A stretch of DNA of 64,000 bases from Leptotrichia wadei (GCF_007990445.1 NZ_AP019841.1:2046001-2110000), one strand, 5' to 3'. Shown: positions 1-8,883, counted from the stretch's first letter. The notes: generated by a model not told the origin, from the letters alone. Numbers and translations: made by a program.

Positions 1-20
1 TGACGCCTAAAAAATATGTA

Positions 21-293
21 ATGCTAATTTTAAAATTAATATGGTATGGATTTCTTATGACATACGGTCTTGGCTTCTTGTTTTTTTATATTCTTTATAA
101 ACTTTTATTCGGTGTAAGTAAAGTTGCTGATACAGTACAAAATACAAGGGATTACTTTTATAAGGAACAGGATGATATTACTCTTAACCAATATGAAACA
201 GGAGATTATGAAACAAAAGAAAAATTAAGAGAAGAAGCGGAGAATATATCACAAAGACGGAAAAATCGACAAAAAAATGGAAAATTTTGGTAA
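21..293 (+). CDS. Small membrane-anchored protein, unknown function
   Basis: A 90-residue ORF of unrecognised family. Residues 1-33 form a hydrophobic segment rich in Leu, Phe and Tyr that should be one membrane span. The rest is a charged, Glu/Lys/Asn-rich tail, probably cytoplasmic, ending in a basic Arg/Lys stretch. No clear ribosome binding site precedes the ATG, so the start is uncertain, and the gene lies at the left edge of the window. It is the first of four genes on the same strand (to 3573) that all look envelope-associated and may be co-transcribed. No function can be assigned. Confidence 0.55.
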   Translation: MLILKLIWYGFLMTYGLGFLFFYILYKLLFGVSKVADTVQNTRDYFYKEQDDITLNQYETGDYETKEKLREEAENISQRRKNRQKNGKFW

Positions 294-340
294 AAAATTT
301 AGATAAAAAAATTTAATAAACAAAAAAGGAAGTGAAAATA

Positions 341-799
341 ATGAAAAAATTATTATTAGTCGGATTATTATTAGGAAGTTTTGCATTCGGACAAACAATT
401 GTAACAAAAAAAGGAAGCTATTGCACAGGAATTACATCTATTGGTGGAGACCACGGTTCTGGAGCGGGAGAATTTTTTAGATTTTATAAAGTTTGTAATA
501 TTAACGGAAAAGAATACAATGATGTAGCTCTTGGATACACTTGGGGAAGAAGTGATAATGTAGCGCCATATAAATTTTTCAATAAAAAGTTAAAAGCTAA
601 TCATAAAACATACTTTAATGCAGGTACAAAATTAAATTTTGAAAAAAACTATACTGTAGAAATGCGTGGAACAGGTTACTCAAAATCATCTGAGCTTGGC
701 TTTGAAAATGTCGGATTTTTTGAGAAAACTGTAAAAAACTATTTTGGTTTTGAAGCGGCAGACTACAAAAAATTGCCATTTACTGATGAAATTAAATAA
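341..799 (+). CDS. Secreted protein, unknown function
   Basis: About 152 residues. The ATG at 341 is preferred over an in-frame GTG at 332 because AGGAAG at 327-332 lies 8 nt before the ATG. The N-terminus (MKKLLLVGLLLGSFAFG) is a clear signal peptide, with likely cleavage near FAFG-Q. The mature part is Gly/Phe/Tyr-rich with two Cys residues, suiting a periplasmic or surface protein. I do not recognise the family. It follows the small membrane protein and precedes a YARHG-type lipoprotein on the same strand, so a shared envelope role is possible but is only inferred from position. Confidence 0.7.
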   Translation: MKKLLLVGLLLGSFAFGQTIVTKKGSYCTGITSIGGDHGSGAGEFFRFYKVCNINGKEYNDVALGYTWGRSDNVAPYKFFNKKLKANHKTYFNAGTKLNFEKNYTVEMRGTGYSKSSELGFENVGFFEKTVKNYFGFEAADYKKLPFTDEIK

Positions 800-895
800 T
801 TTTGATAGAATTTTGAAAAGAAAATTTGGGATTGTCAAATAAAAATTATAAATATGAGCAGTCCACAAACTGCTAAAGAAAGGAAATATTTAAAT

Positions 896-2056
896 ATGAA
901 AAAACTATCAATAGTAATTCTTATTTTGGCATTTATAGCATCTTGTTCAAACCAAAATAAGGATAATAATGCAAAAGATACTAGATATCAATCAGCTACT
1001 TATACAAAGCCGCAAAATCCACAAGGAGCTACGGTTGCATTAAATTCAACTGATTTTAGGGTTGACAACGATTTTATCTATTATAAAGGAGCAATTTTTA
1101 CAGGAAAAATTACATTTGATCTTCCACAAAAAAGCGGATATTTCTTTGTAAGTAATGGAAAATTGCAAGGGGAAACTGAAATAAATTATAAATTGACTGG
1201 AACGAAGAAAGTGCAAGTTTATGAGGAAGGAAAACTTATGCAGCTTACTCAAACTGAAAATAATGTAACAACTGTCGTAGATTATTCTGATGATCCTGCT
1301 TCTATCGATAACCGAAAAATTGTAAAGGTTGCTACAAAATATGATAAAGACTCGTATTCAATGGATTTTGTAACTTTGGATGGAGAAATTAAAAAAGATG
1401 GAAAAACTTTGAAGGATTTGGAAGTAAAAGAAGAAGATTATCAAAAATATGTAAGCGGAGTAGTTGGAGAAAATGGCGGAGTTTATAAAATTTACTATAG
1501 CTTTGACAACTCAACTGGAGAAGTTTCTGAAACACGATATAAACTTGATTCTAAAAAACAAAAAAGCGAAATATTGTCTGGAGTTAGAAAATTAAGTGAA
1601 ATTAATATGGTGCTTGAAAATGGAATGACTTTATTTAGAAGAATAATGTCAGCTACTGGAGAAAGTGCCACTCCTGCTGCTACAACTCCAGTTCCAGGAC
1701 AATCAGGACAGCCTGCCGCTCCTGCTCCAAATGCAACAAATTCAGCAAATACAACTAATCCAGCCAATCCACCAGCACAGTCTGGTCAGGATGAGGATTT
1801 GGCGACATTGGACAGAGTTTATGATGAAGTTATGCATAAAAATAATGAAAATATTTTAAAAACTTTTTCAAAACAAAAATTGGGATACATAAGAAATACA
1901 TTATTTGCTAAAAAAGGATACATATTTACAAAAAATCTTGAATATGCTAACTATTTTTCTAAAAAAAGCTGGTATCAAGGAAGATACAACACAGATAACC
2001 TTTTAAACAAAGAAGAACAAAAATTTGTTGAGATAATACGAAAATATGAAAAATAA
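896..2056 (+). CDS. Lipoprotein with MORN-variant-like repeats and C-terminal YARHG-like domain
   Basis: Start chosen at 896, since AGGAAA at 881-886 is correctly spaced; an in-frame ATG at 854 has no such site. The N-terminus is a lipoprotein signal with lipobox IASC (Cys about residue 17). Residues about 55-130 contain short tyrosine/glycine repeats (YYKGAIFTGKITF, SNGKLQGETEINY) resembling MORN-variant repeats. Residues about 255-300 are a Pro/Ala/Thr/Asn-rich flexible linker. The last ~70 residues match the YARHG pattern: an Ile-Arg-Asn then FAKKG motif, a YF..KSWY block, then LLNKEEQKF. YARHG domains are known from extracellular regions of many bacterial envelope proteins; their ligand is not established. 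The next gene encodes a membrane protein of a type that often accompanies such domains. Confidence 0.75.
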   Translation: MKKLSIVILILAFIASCSNQNKDNNAKDTRYQSATYTKPQNPQGATVALNSTDFRVDNDFIYYKGAIFTGKITFDLPQKSGYFFVSNGKLQGETEINYKLTGTKKVQVYEEGKLMQLTQTENNVTTVVDYSDDPASIDNRKIVKVATKYDKDSYSMDFVTLDGEIKKDGKTLKDLEVKEEDYQKYVSGVVGENGGVYKIYYSFDNSTGEVSETRYKLDSKKQKSEILSGVRKLSEINMVLENGMTLFRRIMSATGESATPAATTPVPGQSGQPAAPAPNATNSANTTNPANPPAQSGQDEDLATLDRVYDEVMHKNNENILKTFSKQKLGYIRNTLFAKKGYIFTKNLEYANYFSKKSWYQGRYNTDNLLNKEEQKFVEIIRKYEK

Positions 2057-2100
2057 TTTATTTTAAAATTATTTTGTTTATGTTAAAAATAGGAGGAAAA

Positions 2101-3573
2101 ATGGATAATAATAATACAGAAAATAAAACAAATAATCAAAATTCAAATGCAAATAATAATTCTGGAAATATTTCACAATCAGGATTCTTAGATAATATTC
2201 TACAAAAAGATAATGAAAATAATAAACTTTTTTTGAAAATATTATTCTGGCTGACTGCAGCCGCTTCAGTTATACTTCTTTATACTGGAATAAAAGGTTT
2301 AAGTTTGTACCTTAGTGCAAAAAAAGCTGCTTCAGAAGCTAGTTCAGGATCTTTAGATAATTTGTTTAGTAGTGGTGCAAATTTACTGGGAAAAGGGATG
2401 GATTTCTTTTCAACAGCTAAAACAATGCAAGGGATTTTAAATTTAATAGTAATTGCTGTAATTGTGGCTGCTGCTTTGATTTATCTAAAGGCAAAAAAAG
2501 AAAATAAAATAGAAAAATTAAAAAATCTAAATTGTTATTTTATTGGTGGATTTATAATATTTGGACTTTTAGAAATGTATGCAGTGCATGGACTTATAAA
2601 AGCATTAACTTCTTTATCAGGTATGTTTGGAGCAGCTACAGGCTCAGCACCAAATTTTGGTTTAATAAAATTTTCTTTAGCATTGACTTTCATAACTTCA
2701 TTAGGTTCGGTAATAACTAATTATTTTGTTATTTTTAGAGGAAAAAATATAGAAATTGAAGATATAAAATCAGAATGGAATAACGGAGCTAAAAAAATAA
2801 ATGCAATAGATCCTGAAAAAAAGAAAAAATATACAGCTATTGGAATAGCTATAGTTGGAATTATTGCATTATACTACATTTGCGCAAATTTCATATTTTT
2901 GCAAAATTTTGACTTTAATAAATATTATACAGTTAGAATCGATGGAGCTTCTGGAAGCGGGAAAATAACAAATTATCAAAATCCTGAATTTCCGCTAGAA
3001 ACTGCAAATAGCAATACAGAAAAACCTAAAAAAGAGGAAGAGTTTGCAAAAGAAGGGGGAATTACATTTAATTTTTCCAAAACTGAAGGAATACAAAATG
3101 GAGATACGATTGATGTTGAAGTTTCTTATAATAAAGATGTAGCAAAAAAATTAAAGATTCGTCCTCAAAACAGTAAATTTAAAATAAAAGTCAATGGACT
3201 TCTTGAATATGCTAAAAATGCTAATCAAGTAAAAGATTTGAAAAATTATATTACAAAACTTGCACAAAGAAAAATTGAATTGCAAAAAGATGAGAATTCT
3301 TCCGATAATCCTAATTTAGCAGGAATTTATTACAAACAGGATGAAAATGGAAATTTATCAGTTAAATATTTCATTCAAAACACATTTGCTGGATTTCTTG
3401 GCAATACTGAATCTTTTGAACCAGTTGAAATTGGGAACATAGTTTTAGATAAAAATAACAATATTACTTCTTATGAAGAAATAAAGTCTAACTCTTTTTC
3501 TTCAGAAAAATATAATAACGCTGGAGAAGTTCAAGCTGCGATGAGTTCACAAGGATATACTTTATTGAATTAG
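2101..3573 (+). CDS. Polytopic membrane protein with large extracytoplasmic C-terminal domain
   Basis: About 490 residues; AGGAGG at 2091-2096 lies 4 nt before the ATG at 2101 and fixes the start. The N-terminal ~30 residues are an Asn-rich, low-complexity cytoplasmic tail. About five hydrophobic segments follow (roughly residues 38-60, 112-132, 145-170, 188-212 and 245-268). A ~220-residue C-terminal region then begins YYTVRIDG and contains FNFSKTEGIQNGDTIDVEV, resembling the outside domain of Firmicute zinc-ribbon/YARHG membrane proteins where a beta-rich module follows a membrane span. Function unknown. It is 44 nt downstream of the YARHG lipoprotein and is followed by a strong terminator, so the pair is probably co-expressed. 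Confidence 0.7.
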   Translation: MDNNNTENKTNNQNSNANNNSGNISQSGFLDNILQKDNENNKLFLKILFWLTAAASVILLYTGIKGLSLYLSAKKAASEASSGSLDNLFSSGANLLGKGMDFFSTAKTMQGILNLIVIAVIVAAALIYLKAKKENKIEKLKNLNCYFIGGFIIFGLLEMYAVHGLIKALTSLSGMFGAATGSAPNFGLIKFSLALTFITSLGSVITNYFVIFRGKNIEIEDIKSEWNNGAKKINAIDPEKKKKYTAIGIAIVGIIALYYICANFIFLQNFDFNKYYTVRIDGASGSGKITNYQNPEFPLETANSNTEKPKKEEEFAKEGGITFNFSKTEGIQNGDTIDVEVSYNKDVAKKLKIRPQNSKFKIKVNGLLEYAKNANQVKDLKNYITKLAQRKIELQKDENSSDNPNLAGIYYKQDENGNLSVKYFIQNTFAGFLGNTESFEPVEIGNIVLDKNNNITSYEEIKSNSFSSEKYNNAGEVQAAMSSQGYTLLN

Positions 3574-3592
3574 TACAGAAAAACATCCTGTT

Positions 3593-3608
3593 AGGAGTCT
3601 TGACTCCT
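3593..3608. repeat. Family A intergenic hairpin (degenerate copy)
   Basis: AGGAGTC-TT-GACTCCT is a perfect 7-bp inverted repeat directly after the stop codon at 3573. The downstream CTTG and surrounding layout match the CAAGGGG-type hairpins found elsewhere in the window. Confidence 0.6.
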
Positions 3609-3631
3609 TGCAATGAAATTAGTAATTATTT

Positions 3632-3653
3632 CGCTACTTAAATAGAAATAGTG
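3632..3653. repeat. Family B intergenic repeat
   Basis: CGCTACTTAAATAGAAATAG matches the CGCTATTTAAATGGGAAATAG consensus seen at 10195, 24279, 40491, 55502 and 59105, and like the better copies it follows an AT-rich TAATTATT run. Confidence 0.5.
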
Positions 3654-3655
3654 TT

Positions 3656-3680
3656 AAACTGGGATTTCTCCCAGTTTTTT
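3656..3680 (+). terminator. Intrinsic terminator of the 21-3573 gene cluster
   Basis: AAACTGGGA at 3656-3664 pairs with TCCCAGTTT at 3669-3677 around a TTTC loop, and a T-run follows. It lies 83 nt after the last plus-strand stop codon and in front of the convergent liv operon. Confidence 0.85.
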
Positions 3681-3783
3681 ATTTTTCAAAATTCATACTT
3701 TCCAAAAAAATTCTTCAAAATAAAAACCATCTCAAAAAGCCCGTAAACTTTTCAAGACAGTTCTTAAAAACAAATATTCTTTT

Positions 3784-4497
3784 TTATCCTCCCAAATAGG
3801 CCTTCTTAATTTCAGGATTTGTAAGCAGTTCCTTCCCTGTTCCTTCCAAAATGATTTTCCCAGTTTCCAGAACATATCCTCTATCTGCGATTGAAAGCGC
3901 CATATTGGCATTTTGTTCTACCAACAATACAGTTACATTTTCCTCCTTGTTGATTTTTTCAATGATGTTGAAGATTTCCTGCACTAATAGTGGCGCTAGC
4001 CCCATTGACGGCTCATCCAGTAATAATAATGAAGGATTTGACATCAAAGCTCTTGCCATTGCCAGCATTTGCTGTTCTCCTCCACTCATTGTTCCTGCCA
4101 ATTGCTTTTTACGTTCAGCAAGTCTTGGGAATAGCGAGAACATGTGTTCCATGTCTTTTTTTATTTGTTCCACATCATTTCTTGTGTATGCTCCCATTTC
4201 CAAGTTTTCCAGCACAGTCAGCTCTGTAAAGATTCTACGGCCTTCTGGAACATGTGCCATTCCACGGCTGACAAGCTTATAGGCATCAGCATTGGTTATA
4301 TTTTCTCCGCTCAAGGAAATTTCTCCTGATTTTATTGGTACAAGCCCTGAAATAGCGTGAAGTGTGGATGTTTTTCCAGCTCCATTTGCACCAATTAGGG
4401 AAACGATTTCACCTTTTTTTATTTGAAATGAAATGTTTTTTATAGCATGAATTCCGCCATAGTAGACATTTAAGTCATTTACATTTAAAATATTCAC
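3784..4497 (-). CDS. livF: Branched-chain amino acid type ABC transporter, ATP-binding protein LivF
   Basis: A 237-residue ATPase of the LivF class, which with LivG powers import of branched-chain amino acids or related substrates through LivHM. Walker A is GANGAGKT at 36-43, the signature is SGGEQ at 138-142 and Walker B is LLLLDEP ending at 163. The phrase RGMAHVPEGRRIF is typical of LivF. The start is a GTG at 4497 preceded by GGAGG 4 nt upstream; the nearby ATG at 4499 is out of frame and leads straight to a stop. It is the last gene of the importer operon, 48 nt after livG. The exact substrate cannot be read from the ATPase. Confidence 0.93.
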   Translation of the reverse strand: MNILNVNDLNVYYGGIHAIKNISFQIKKGEIVSLIGANGAGKTSTLHAISGLVPIKSGEISLSGENITNADAYKLVSRGMAHVPEGRRIFTELTVLENLEMGAYTRNDVEQIKKDMEHMFSLFPRLAERKKQLAGTMSGGEQQMLAMARALMSNPSLLLLDEPSMGLAPLLVQEIFNIIEKINKEENVTVLLVEQNANMALSIADRGYVLETGKIILEGTGKELLTNPEIKKAYLGG

Positions 4498-4545
4498 ATT
4501 TCCTCCTTTTTGCTAATTTTATTAATTTTGCAGCTCAAATTCATT

Positions 4546-5304
4546 TTATTCTCCTAAATAAGCTGTGATAACTTCCTTATTATTCTGAATTTCATCCGGA
4601 AGCCCTGAAGCAATGATTCTTCCAAAGTTTAGCACATATAATCTTTCACAAATTCCCATTACCAGATCCATATCATGTTCAATTAACAAAATTGCAATTT
4701 TAAACTTATTTCTTATAAAGCTAATTGTATTCATTAATTCCTTCGTTTCATTCGGATTCATTCCAGCCGCCGGCTCATCTAGCAGCAGCAATTTAGGATT
4801 TGTAGCCAAAGCTCTTGCTATTTCCAGTTTTCTTTGCTGTCCATAAGACAAGTTTCCAGCAGTAATATTCGCCATTTCAGCCATGTCAAAAATATCCAGC
4901 AAATCAAGCGCCTTATCTGTCACTTCCTTTTCTTCCTTCCAAAATCTAGGAAGTCTAAAAATCGCTTCAAAAGTATTATAATTCATACTATTGTTAAATG
5001 CCAGCTTTACATTGTCTAATACGCTTAGTTCCTTAAACAGCCTAATATTTTGAAATGTTCTGGCAACTCCTAAAGCAACTATTTGTGGAGTAGTTTTCTT
5101 ATTTATACTAATCTGATTTATAGAAATATCCCCGTCTGTAGGTTTATAAACACCTGTAAGCAAGTTAAATATTGTTGTTTTTCCAGCTCCATTCGGTCCA
5201 ATCAGCCCAACTAGCTCGCCTTCTTTTATTTCAACATTTACATCATCAACTGCTCTTAGCCCTCCAAAAGATATTCCCAAATCTGTCGTTTTTAATAATG
5301 ACAT
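4546..5304 (-). CDS. livG: Branched-chain amino acid type ABC transporter, ATP-binding protein LivG
   Basis: A 252-residue ABC ATPase, the LivG partner of LivF. Walker A is GPNGAGKT at 36-43; the signature LSYGQQRKLEIARAL precedes Walker B LLLLDEPAAGMNP, and the final VITAYLGE end is characteristic of LivG. The phrase GVARTFQNIRLF, a LivG hallmark, follows the Q-loop. AGGAG lies 8 nt before the ATG. It follows livM by 53 nt and sits directly upstream of livF, the standard order H-M-G-F. Both ATPases have intact motifs, so the importer should be functional. Confidence 0.94.
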   Translation of the reverse strand: MSLLKTTDLGISFGGLRAVDDVNVEIKEGELVGLIGPNGAGKTTIFNLLTGVYKPTDGDISINQISINKKTTPQIVALGVARTFQNIRLFKELSVLDNVKLAFNNSMNYNTFEAIFRLPRFWKEEKEVTDKALDLLDIFDMAEMANITAGNLSYGQQRKLEIARALATNPKLLLLDEPAAGMNPNETKELMNTISFIRNKFKIAILLIEHDMDLVMGICERLYVLNFGRIIASGLPDEIQNNKEVITAYLGE

Positions 5305-5357
5305 ATTTATATCTCCTATTTTACTTCTTTTTTTTATTTTATTAAAAATACTTAATT

Positions 5358-6479
5358 TTAATTTTCATCACTTTCATTTTTGCTATTTTTATGATCTCTA
5401 ATCCGCTTAATTCTTCTTTTTGTTCCTGCAAATGTAAATTCTTTTGTTCCAAAAATTCCCTTTGGACGGAAAATCATCAATGAAATCAATATAATTGCAT
5501 AAACTAAGTATCTAAATTGTGAAACATCTCTTAATTTTTCATTTAATAATGTCAAAATTACCGCAGCAACAATCGCTCCCGTAATACTTCCAAGTCCTCC
5601 AAGCACAACCATAACAAGAATTTCTATAGAGAATAAAAATCCAAATTTATCAGGTGTCAAAATTCCCACATTATGTGCAAACAGTGACCCTCCAACTCCA
5701 GCAAAAAATGCTGAAAATGCAAATCCATAAAGTTTTACACGATTTAATCCAATTCCAATATTTTCAGCCGCAATTTCATCTTCCCTAATTGACAGAATTT
5801 CTTTCCCCTTTCGAGAAGTCATAGCCATCGCAATTATAACAATTGAAATAACTACAATGAAATATGTATTTGAAAAACTCAAAAGTGGTGGAATATTGTT
5901 AAGTCCAGTCGCTCCACCTAAAAAGTCCAAATTTTGAATAATATATTTTACAATTTCTCCAAATGCAAGCGTGATAATTGCAAGATAATCTCCCCTTAGT
6001 CTAAGTGTACTTCCACCAACTAAAAATCCAAATACAGCTGCAACTAATCCACCAAACAGTGATACTAAAATTAATTGTAAAAATGGCGGTAAATTATAGC
6101 TTGCCAATATTTTAGAAATAAATGCCGCTGAATATCCACCTATTGCGATAAATCCAGCTTGTCCCAAGTTAAGCTGTCCCATAAGTCCGACTGTTATGTT
6201 TAAACTTACTGAAAATAACACGTAAATTAGGATATTTATATAAATTCCCTTTGTATAGCTGAAAGGGTCATTTGGATTAAAAGTAAAACTTAGAACAAAA
6301 TAAAATACAACTATCAAAAGAAATGTAGCAACATAATTTTTCACGTTTAACTTGTTAAAATAATTCAAGTCTTTCCATTTGTAATTTTTTGCTTCTTTAC
6401 TTTTTTTAGGCTGTTCATCTTGTTTTTTTTCTAAACTAGCTATATTTTTTATTTTTTCTTCTTTATTATTTTTTTCCAT
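5358..6479 (-). CDS. livM: Branched-chain amino acid type ABC transporter, permease LivM
   Basis: A 373-residue permease. Residues 1-50 form a charged Lys/Glu-rich cytoplasmic extension before the first membrane span (NYVATFLLIVVFYFVLSF). About nine to ten hydrophobic spans follow. The conserved segment LNITVGLMGQLNLGQAGF and the cytoplasmic coupling region SIREDEIAAENIGIG identify LivM. The C-terminus is basic (KRRIKRIRDHK). GGGAGG is 10 nt before the ATG. It lies between livH (22 nt away) and livG. LivM forms the transmembrane heterodimer with LivH. Confidence 0.93.
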   Translation of the reverse strand: MEKNNKEEKIKNIASLEKKQDEQPKKSKEAKNYKWKDLNYFNKLNVKNYVATFLLIVVFYFVLSFTFNPNDPFSYTKGIYINILIYVLFSVSLNITVGLMGQLNLGQAGFIAIGGYSAAFISKILASYNLPPFLQLILVSLFGGLVAAVFGFLVGGSTLRLRGDYLAIITLAFGEIVKYIIQNLDFLGGATGLNNIPPLLSFSNTYFIVVISIVIIAMAMTSRKGKEILSIREDEIAAENIGIGLNRVKLYGFAFSAFFAGVGGSLFAHNVGILTPDKFGFLFSIEILVMVVLGGLGSITGAIVAAVILTLLNEKLRDVSQFRYLVYAIILISLMIFRPKGIFGTKEFTFAGTKRRIKRIRDHKNSKNESDEN

Positions 6480-6501
6480 TTTCCATTTTCCTCCCTTCCA
6501 A

Positions 6502-7398
6502 TTATACTTTTTCCTTCATATTTTTTCCAAACAATCCATTTGGTCTAAAAATCAATATTAATATAAGCACCCCAAATACAATCGGATTTGCCCAAGTTGT
6601 AAGCGATGATCCTTTTACATATGCTTCAAGCAGTCCTAAAACATATCCTCCAACCATAGCTCCAGGAATACTTCCAATTCCTCCAAATACAGCCGCAATA
6701 AATGCCTTCAGTCCTGGCAGCATTCCCATATATGGCTCAATTTGCGGATAAACAATCGCATATAATGCTCCACCCAATGCACCAAGTCCAGAACCAATAG
6801 CAAATGTTATGGCAATAGTTCTATTTACATTAATCCCCATAAGCTGTGCCGCTCCTGTATCTTGTGAAACCGCTCTTGTAGCTTTTCCCAATTTTGTCTT
6901 TTTAATAAATAAATTTAAAGCTACCATGCATATTATTGTGATTACAATTACAAATATTGTAAGCGTACTAATTTCCAAAAATCCTAGCTTCATTTTATTA
7001 TCATTTGATAAAAATGCCGGTATATATTTTGGATCAATAACTCTCGGATTTGCTCCAAATATTATAAGTGCCAGACTTTCCAGCAAGAAACTCATTCCAA
7101 TCGCTGTAATCAACGCTGAAATCTTAGGCGCATTCCTAATCGGACGATATGCAAAAAAGTCGATTACAACTCCTAAGATCGCACAAAAAATGATTGACAA
7201 AAAAATAGCCAGTATTAATGGCATCCCATTTGACACAGCGATAAGCGTAACATAAGCTCCTACCATAAGTATATCACCGTGTGCAAAATTTATAAGTTTA
7301 ACGATTCCGTAAACCATTGTATATCCCAAAGCAATCAGGGCATAAATACTTCCAGTTTGCAGTCCGTTAATAGTTTGTTCAATAAAACTCTTTAACAT
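6502..7398 (-). CDS. livH: Branched-chain amino acid type ABC transporter, permease LivH
   Basis: About 298 residues. The ATG at 7398 is chosen because AGGAG lies 8 nt upstream; an in-frame GTG at 7422 lacks a binding site. The N-terminus FIEQTINGLQTGSIYALIAL and the GYTMVYGIVKLINFAHGD motif are classic LivH, and RAVSQDTGAAQLMGIN is the cytoplasmic coupling loop. Roughly eight hydrophobic segments are present. It pairs with LivM. A 366-nt gap separates it from the upstream binding-protein gene, unusually long inside such an operon; it contains a family A hairpin that could act on the transcript. Confidence 0.93.
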   Translation of the reverse strand: MLKSFIEQTINGLQTGSIYALIALGYTMVYGIVKLINFAHGDILMVGAYVTLIAVSNGMPLILAIFLSIIFCAILGVVIDFFAYRPIRNAPKISALITAIGMSFLLESLALIIFGANPRVIDPKYIPAFLSNDNKMKLGFLEISTLTIFVIVITIICMVALNLFIKKTKLGKATRAVSQDTGAAQLMGINVNRTIAITFAIGSGLGALGGALYAIVYPQIEPYMGMLPGLKAFIAAVFGGIGSIPGAMVGGYVLGLLEAYVKGSSLTTWANPIVFGVLILILIFRPNGLFGKNMKEKV

Positions 7399-7764
7399 AT
7401 TTAAAACTCCTATACTTTCCACTTATACAGTTTATTTTTATTTTATATTTTAATACTTAGGCAACCTAAAAACTATATTCAATTTTACTCAAATTTCCAT
7501 ATAATCTTAAAGCTGCTTACGTATATTCATTTTATTAAATTCTAAATTATTAAATAAAAAATCTTGATAAAAAAAGTTCTCGATTGCTAGAAGAAAGAAA
7601 AAATCCCCAACAACCGAACTTTATAATAATTATTACTTTCCATATTTAGATGTATTCGACAATCTGAATTTTTTTATTTCAACAAGGGGTTTTTAACCCC
7701 TTGCTTCAAAATATCTGTTTTGTTAAATTTTAAATTTCTCTAATTTATGAATAATTCTATTATT
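7399..7764. other. Intergenic gap inside the liv operon
   Basis: No ORF with coding character is seen in these 366 bases. The region is AT-rich, contains the family A hairpin at 7683-7703 just after the binding-protein stop, and otherwise shows no promoter I would defend. Confidence 0.5.
7683..7703. repeat. Family A intergenic hairpin
   Basis: CAAGGGGTT and AACCCCTTG pair perfectly over 9 bp. It lies about 60 nt after the first binding-protein stop codon and is one of the best copies of the dispersed family. Confidence 0.8.
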
Positions 7765-8883
7765 TTAGAATTTTTCTTTTAATGTAAGTTTTCCATCTTT
7801 TACTTCAATAAATGTAACTTTCTTTTCAGGGTTTCTTTCTGAATCATATTTTAATGAACCTGTAACAAGATTTGTTCCAGTAAAGTTCTTAATTGCATCT
7901 TTAATTTCATCTTTTGAAGAAAGATCTTTTACATTTTTCAATGCAGTTTCTAAAATTGTTCCAGTATCGTATCCTAAAGCCGCAAAAATAATTGGATCAG
8001 CTTTATATTCCTTTTTATATTCAGCAATGAATTTTTGAACATGTTGGTCAGGATCATCTGGTGCAAATTGACTTGCAAAAATTGCTCCATTAGCAACTTT
8101 TCCAAAGTTAGTTTGGATTCCATCCCATCCATCTCCACCCATAAATTGAGCGTTTATTCCAAGTTCTTTTGATTGTGTCAAAATTAATCCAATTGTATTA
8201 TAATAATCAGGTACAAAAATTACTTCAGGATTATATCCTTTTACTTTTGTAAGCAATGCTCTAAAGTCTTTGTCATCAGCAGTATATTGTTCTTCTTTAA
8301 CTTGGATTCCTTCTTTTTTAGCTTGTTCCTTAAATGCATTTGCAAGTCCAACAGAATAATCACTACCTGTATTAGTCAATACTGTAATATTTTTATAACC
8401 TTTTGCTTTTGCATATTTTGCAACGATAACACCTTGATAAGGATCTGTAAATGTTGTTCTAAATATAAAATCTTTATCTTTTGTAATATCAAATGCAGTT
8501 CCAGTTGCTGTAATCATAGGAATTTTTGCTTGTTGTGCAAGCGGTGCAATTGCAAGAGATGGTCCAGATGTAACTTCTCCCATAAAAATATCAATTTTAT
8601 CTTGTGAAACCATTTTTTTAAATGCATTGATTGCTTCCTGTGCATCTCCCTTACTATCTGCCACAACAAGTTCGATTTTTTTACCGTTAATTCCACCAGC
8701 GGCATTTATTTCCTTTACTCTTAACTTAAATCCATTAATTGTACTTGTTCCATATTGCGCTACATTTCCAGTCAAAGCTCCAATAACACCAACTTTTATA
8801 ACATTTTTATCTTTTGCAGTTTTAGCTCCGCAGCTAAGTACAAACAATGCCAATAATGAAATTAAACATAATATCTTTTTCAT
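7765..8883 (-). CDS. ABC transporter substrate-binding lipoprotein (LivJ/LivK type), copy 1
   Basis: A 372-residue type I periplasmic binding protein. The signal has lipobox VLSC (Cys18), so the protein should be a lipid-anchored receptor for the LivHMGF importer. The mature start KVGVIGALTGNVAQYG and the block FVPDYYNTIGLILTQSKELG are typical of the branched-chain amino acid receptor family. Clustered GSDYSVG and DGWDG segments lie near where ligand contacts occur in homologues. It is closely similar over its full length to the adjacent upstream gene, so the two are a tandem duplication. Different ligand preferences are possible but cannot be decided from the sequence. Confidence 0.92.
   Translation of the reverse strand: MKKILCLISLLALFVLSCGAKTAKDKNVIKVGVIGALTGNVAQYGTSTINGFKLRVKEINAAGGINGKKIELVVADSKGDAQEAINAFKKMVSQDKIDIFMGEVTSGPSLAIAPLAQQAKIPMITATGTAFDITKDKDFIFRTTFTDPYQGVIVAKYAKAKGYKNITVLTNTGSDYSVGLANAFKEQAKKEGIQVKEEQYTADDKDFRALLTKVKGYNPEVIFVPDYYNTIGLILTQSKELGINAQFMGGDGWDGIQTNFGKVANGAIFASQFAPDDPDQHVQKFIAEYKKEYKADPIIFAALGYDTGTILETALKNVKDLSSKDEIKDAIKNFTGTNLVTGSLKYDSERNPEKKVTFIEVKDGKLTLKEKF

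Noticed and set aside
7423-7764. Possible riboswitch or T-box before livH
   Set aside because: No T-box sequence or known riboswitch pattern is recognisable; only a family A hairpin is supported.
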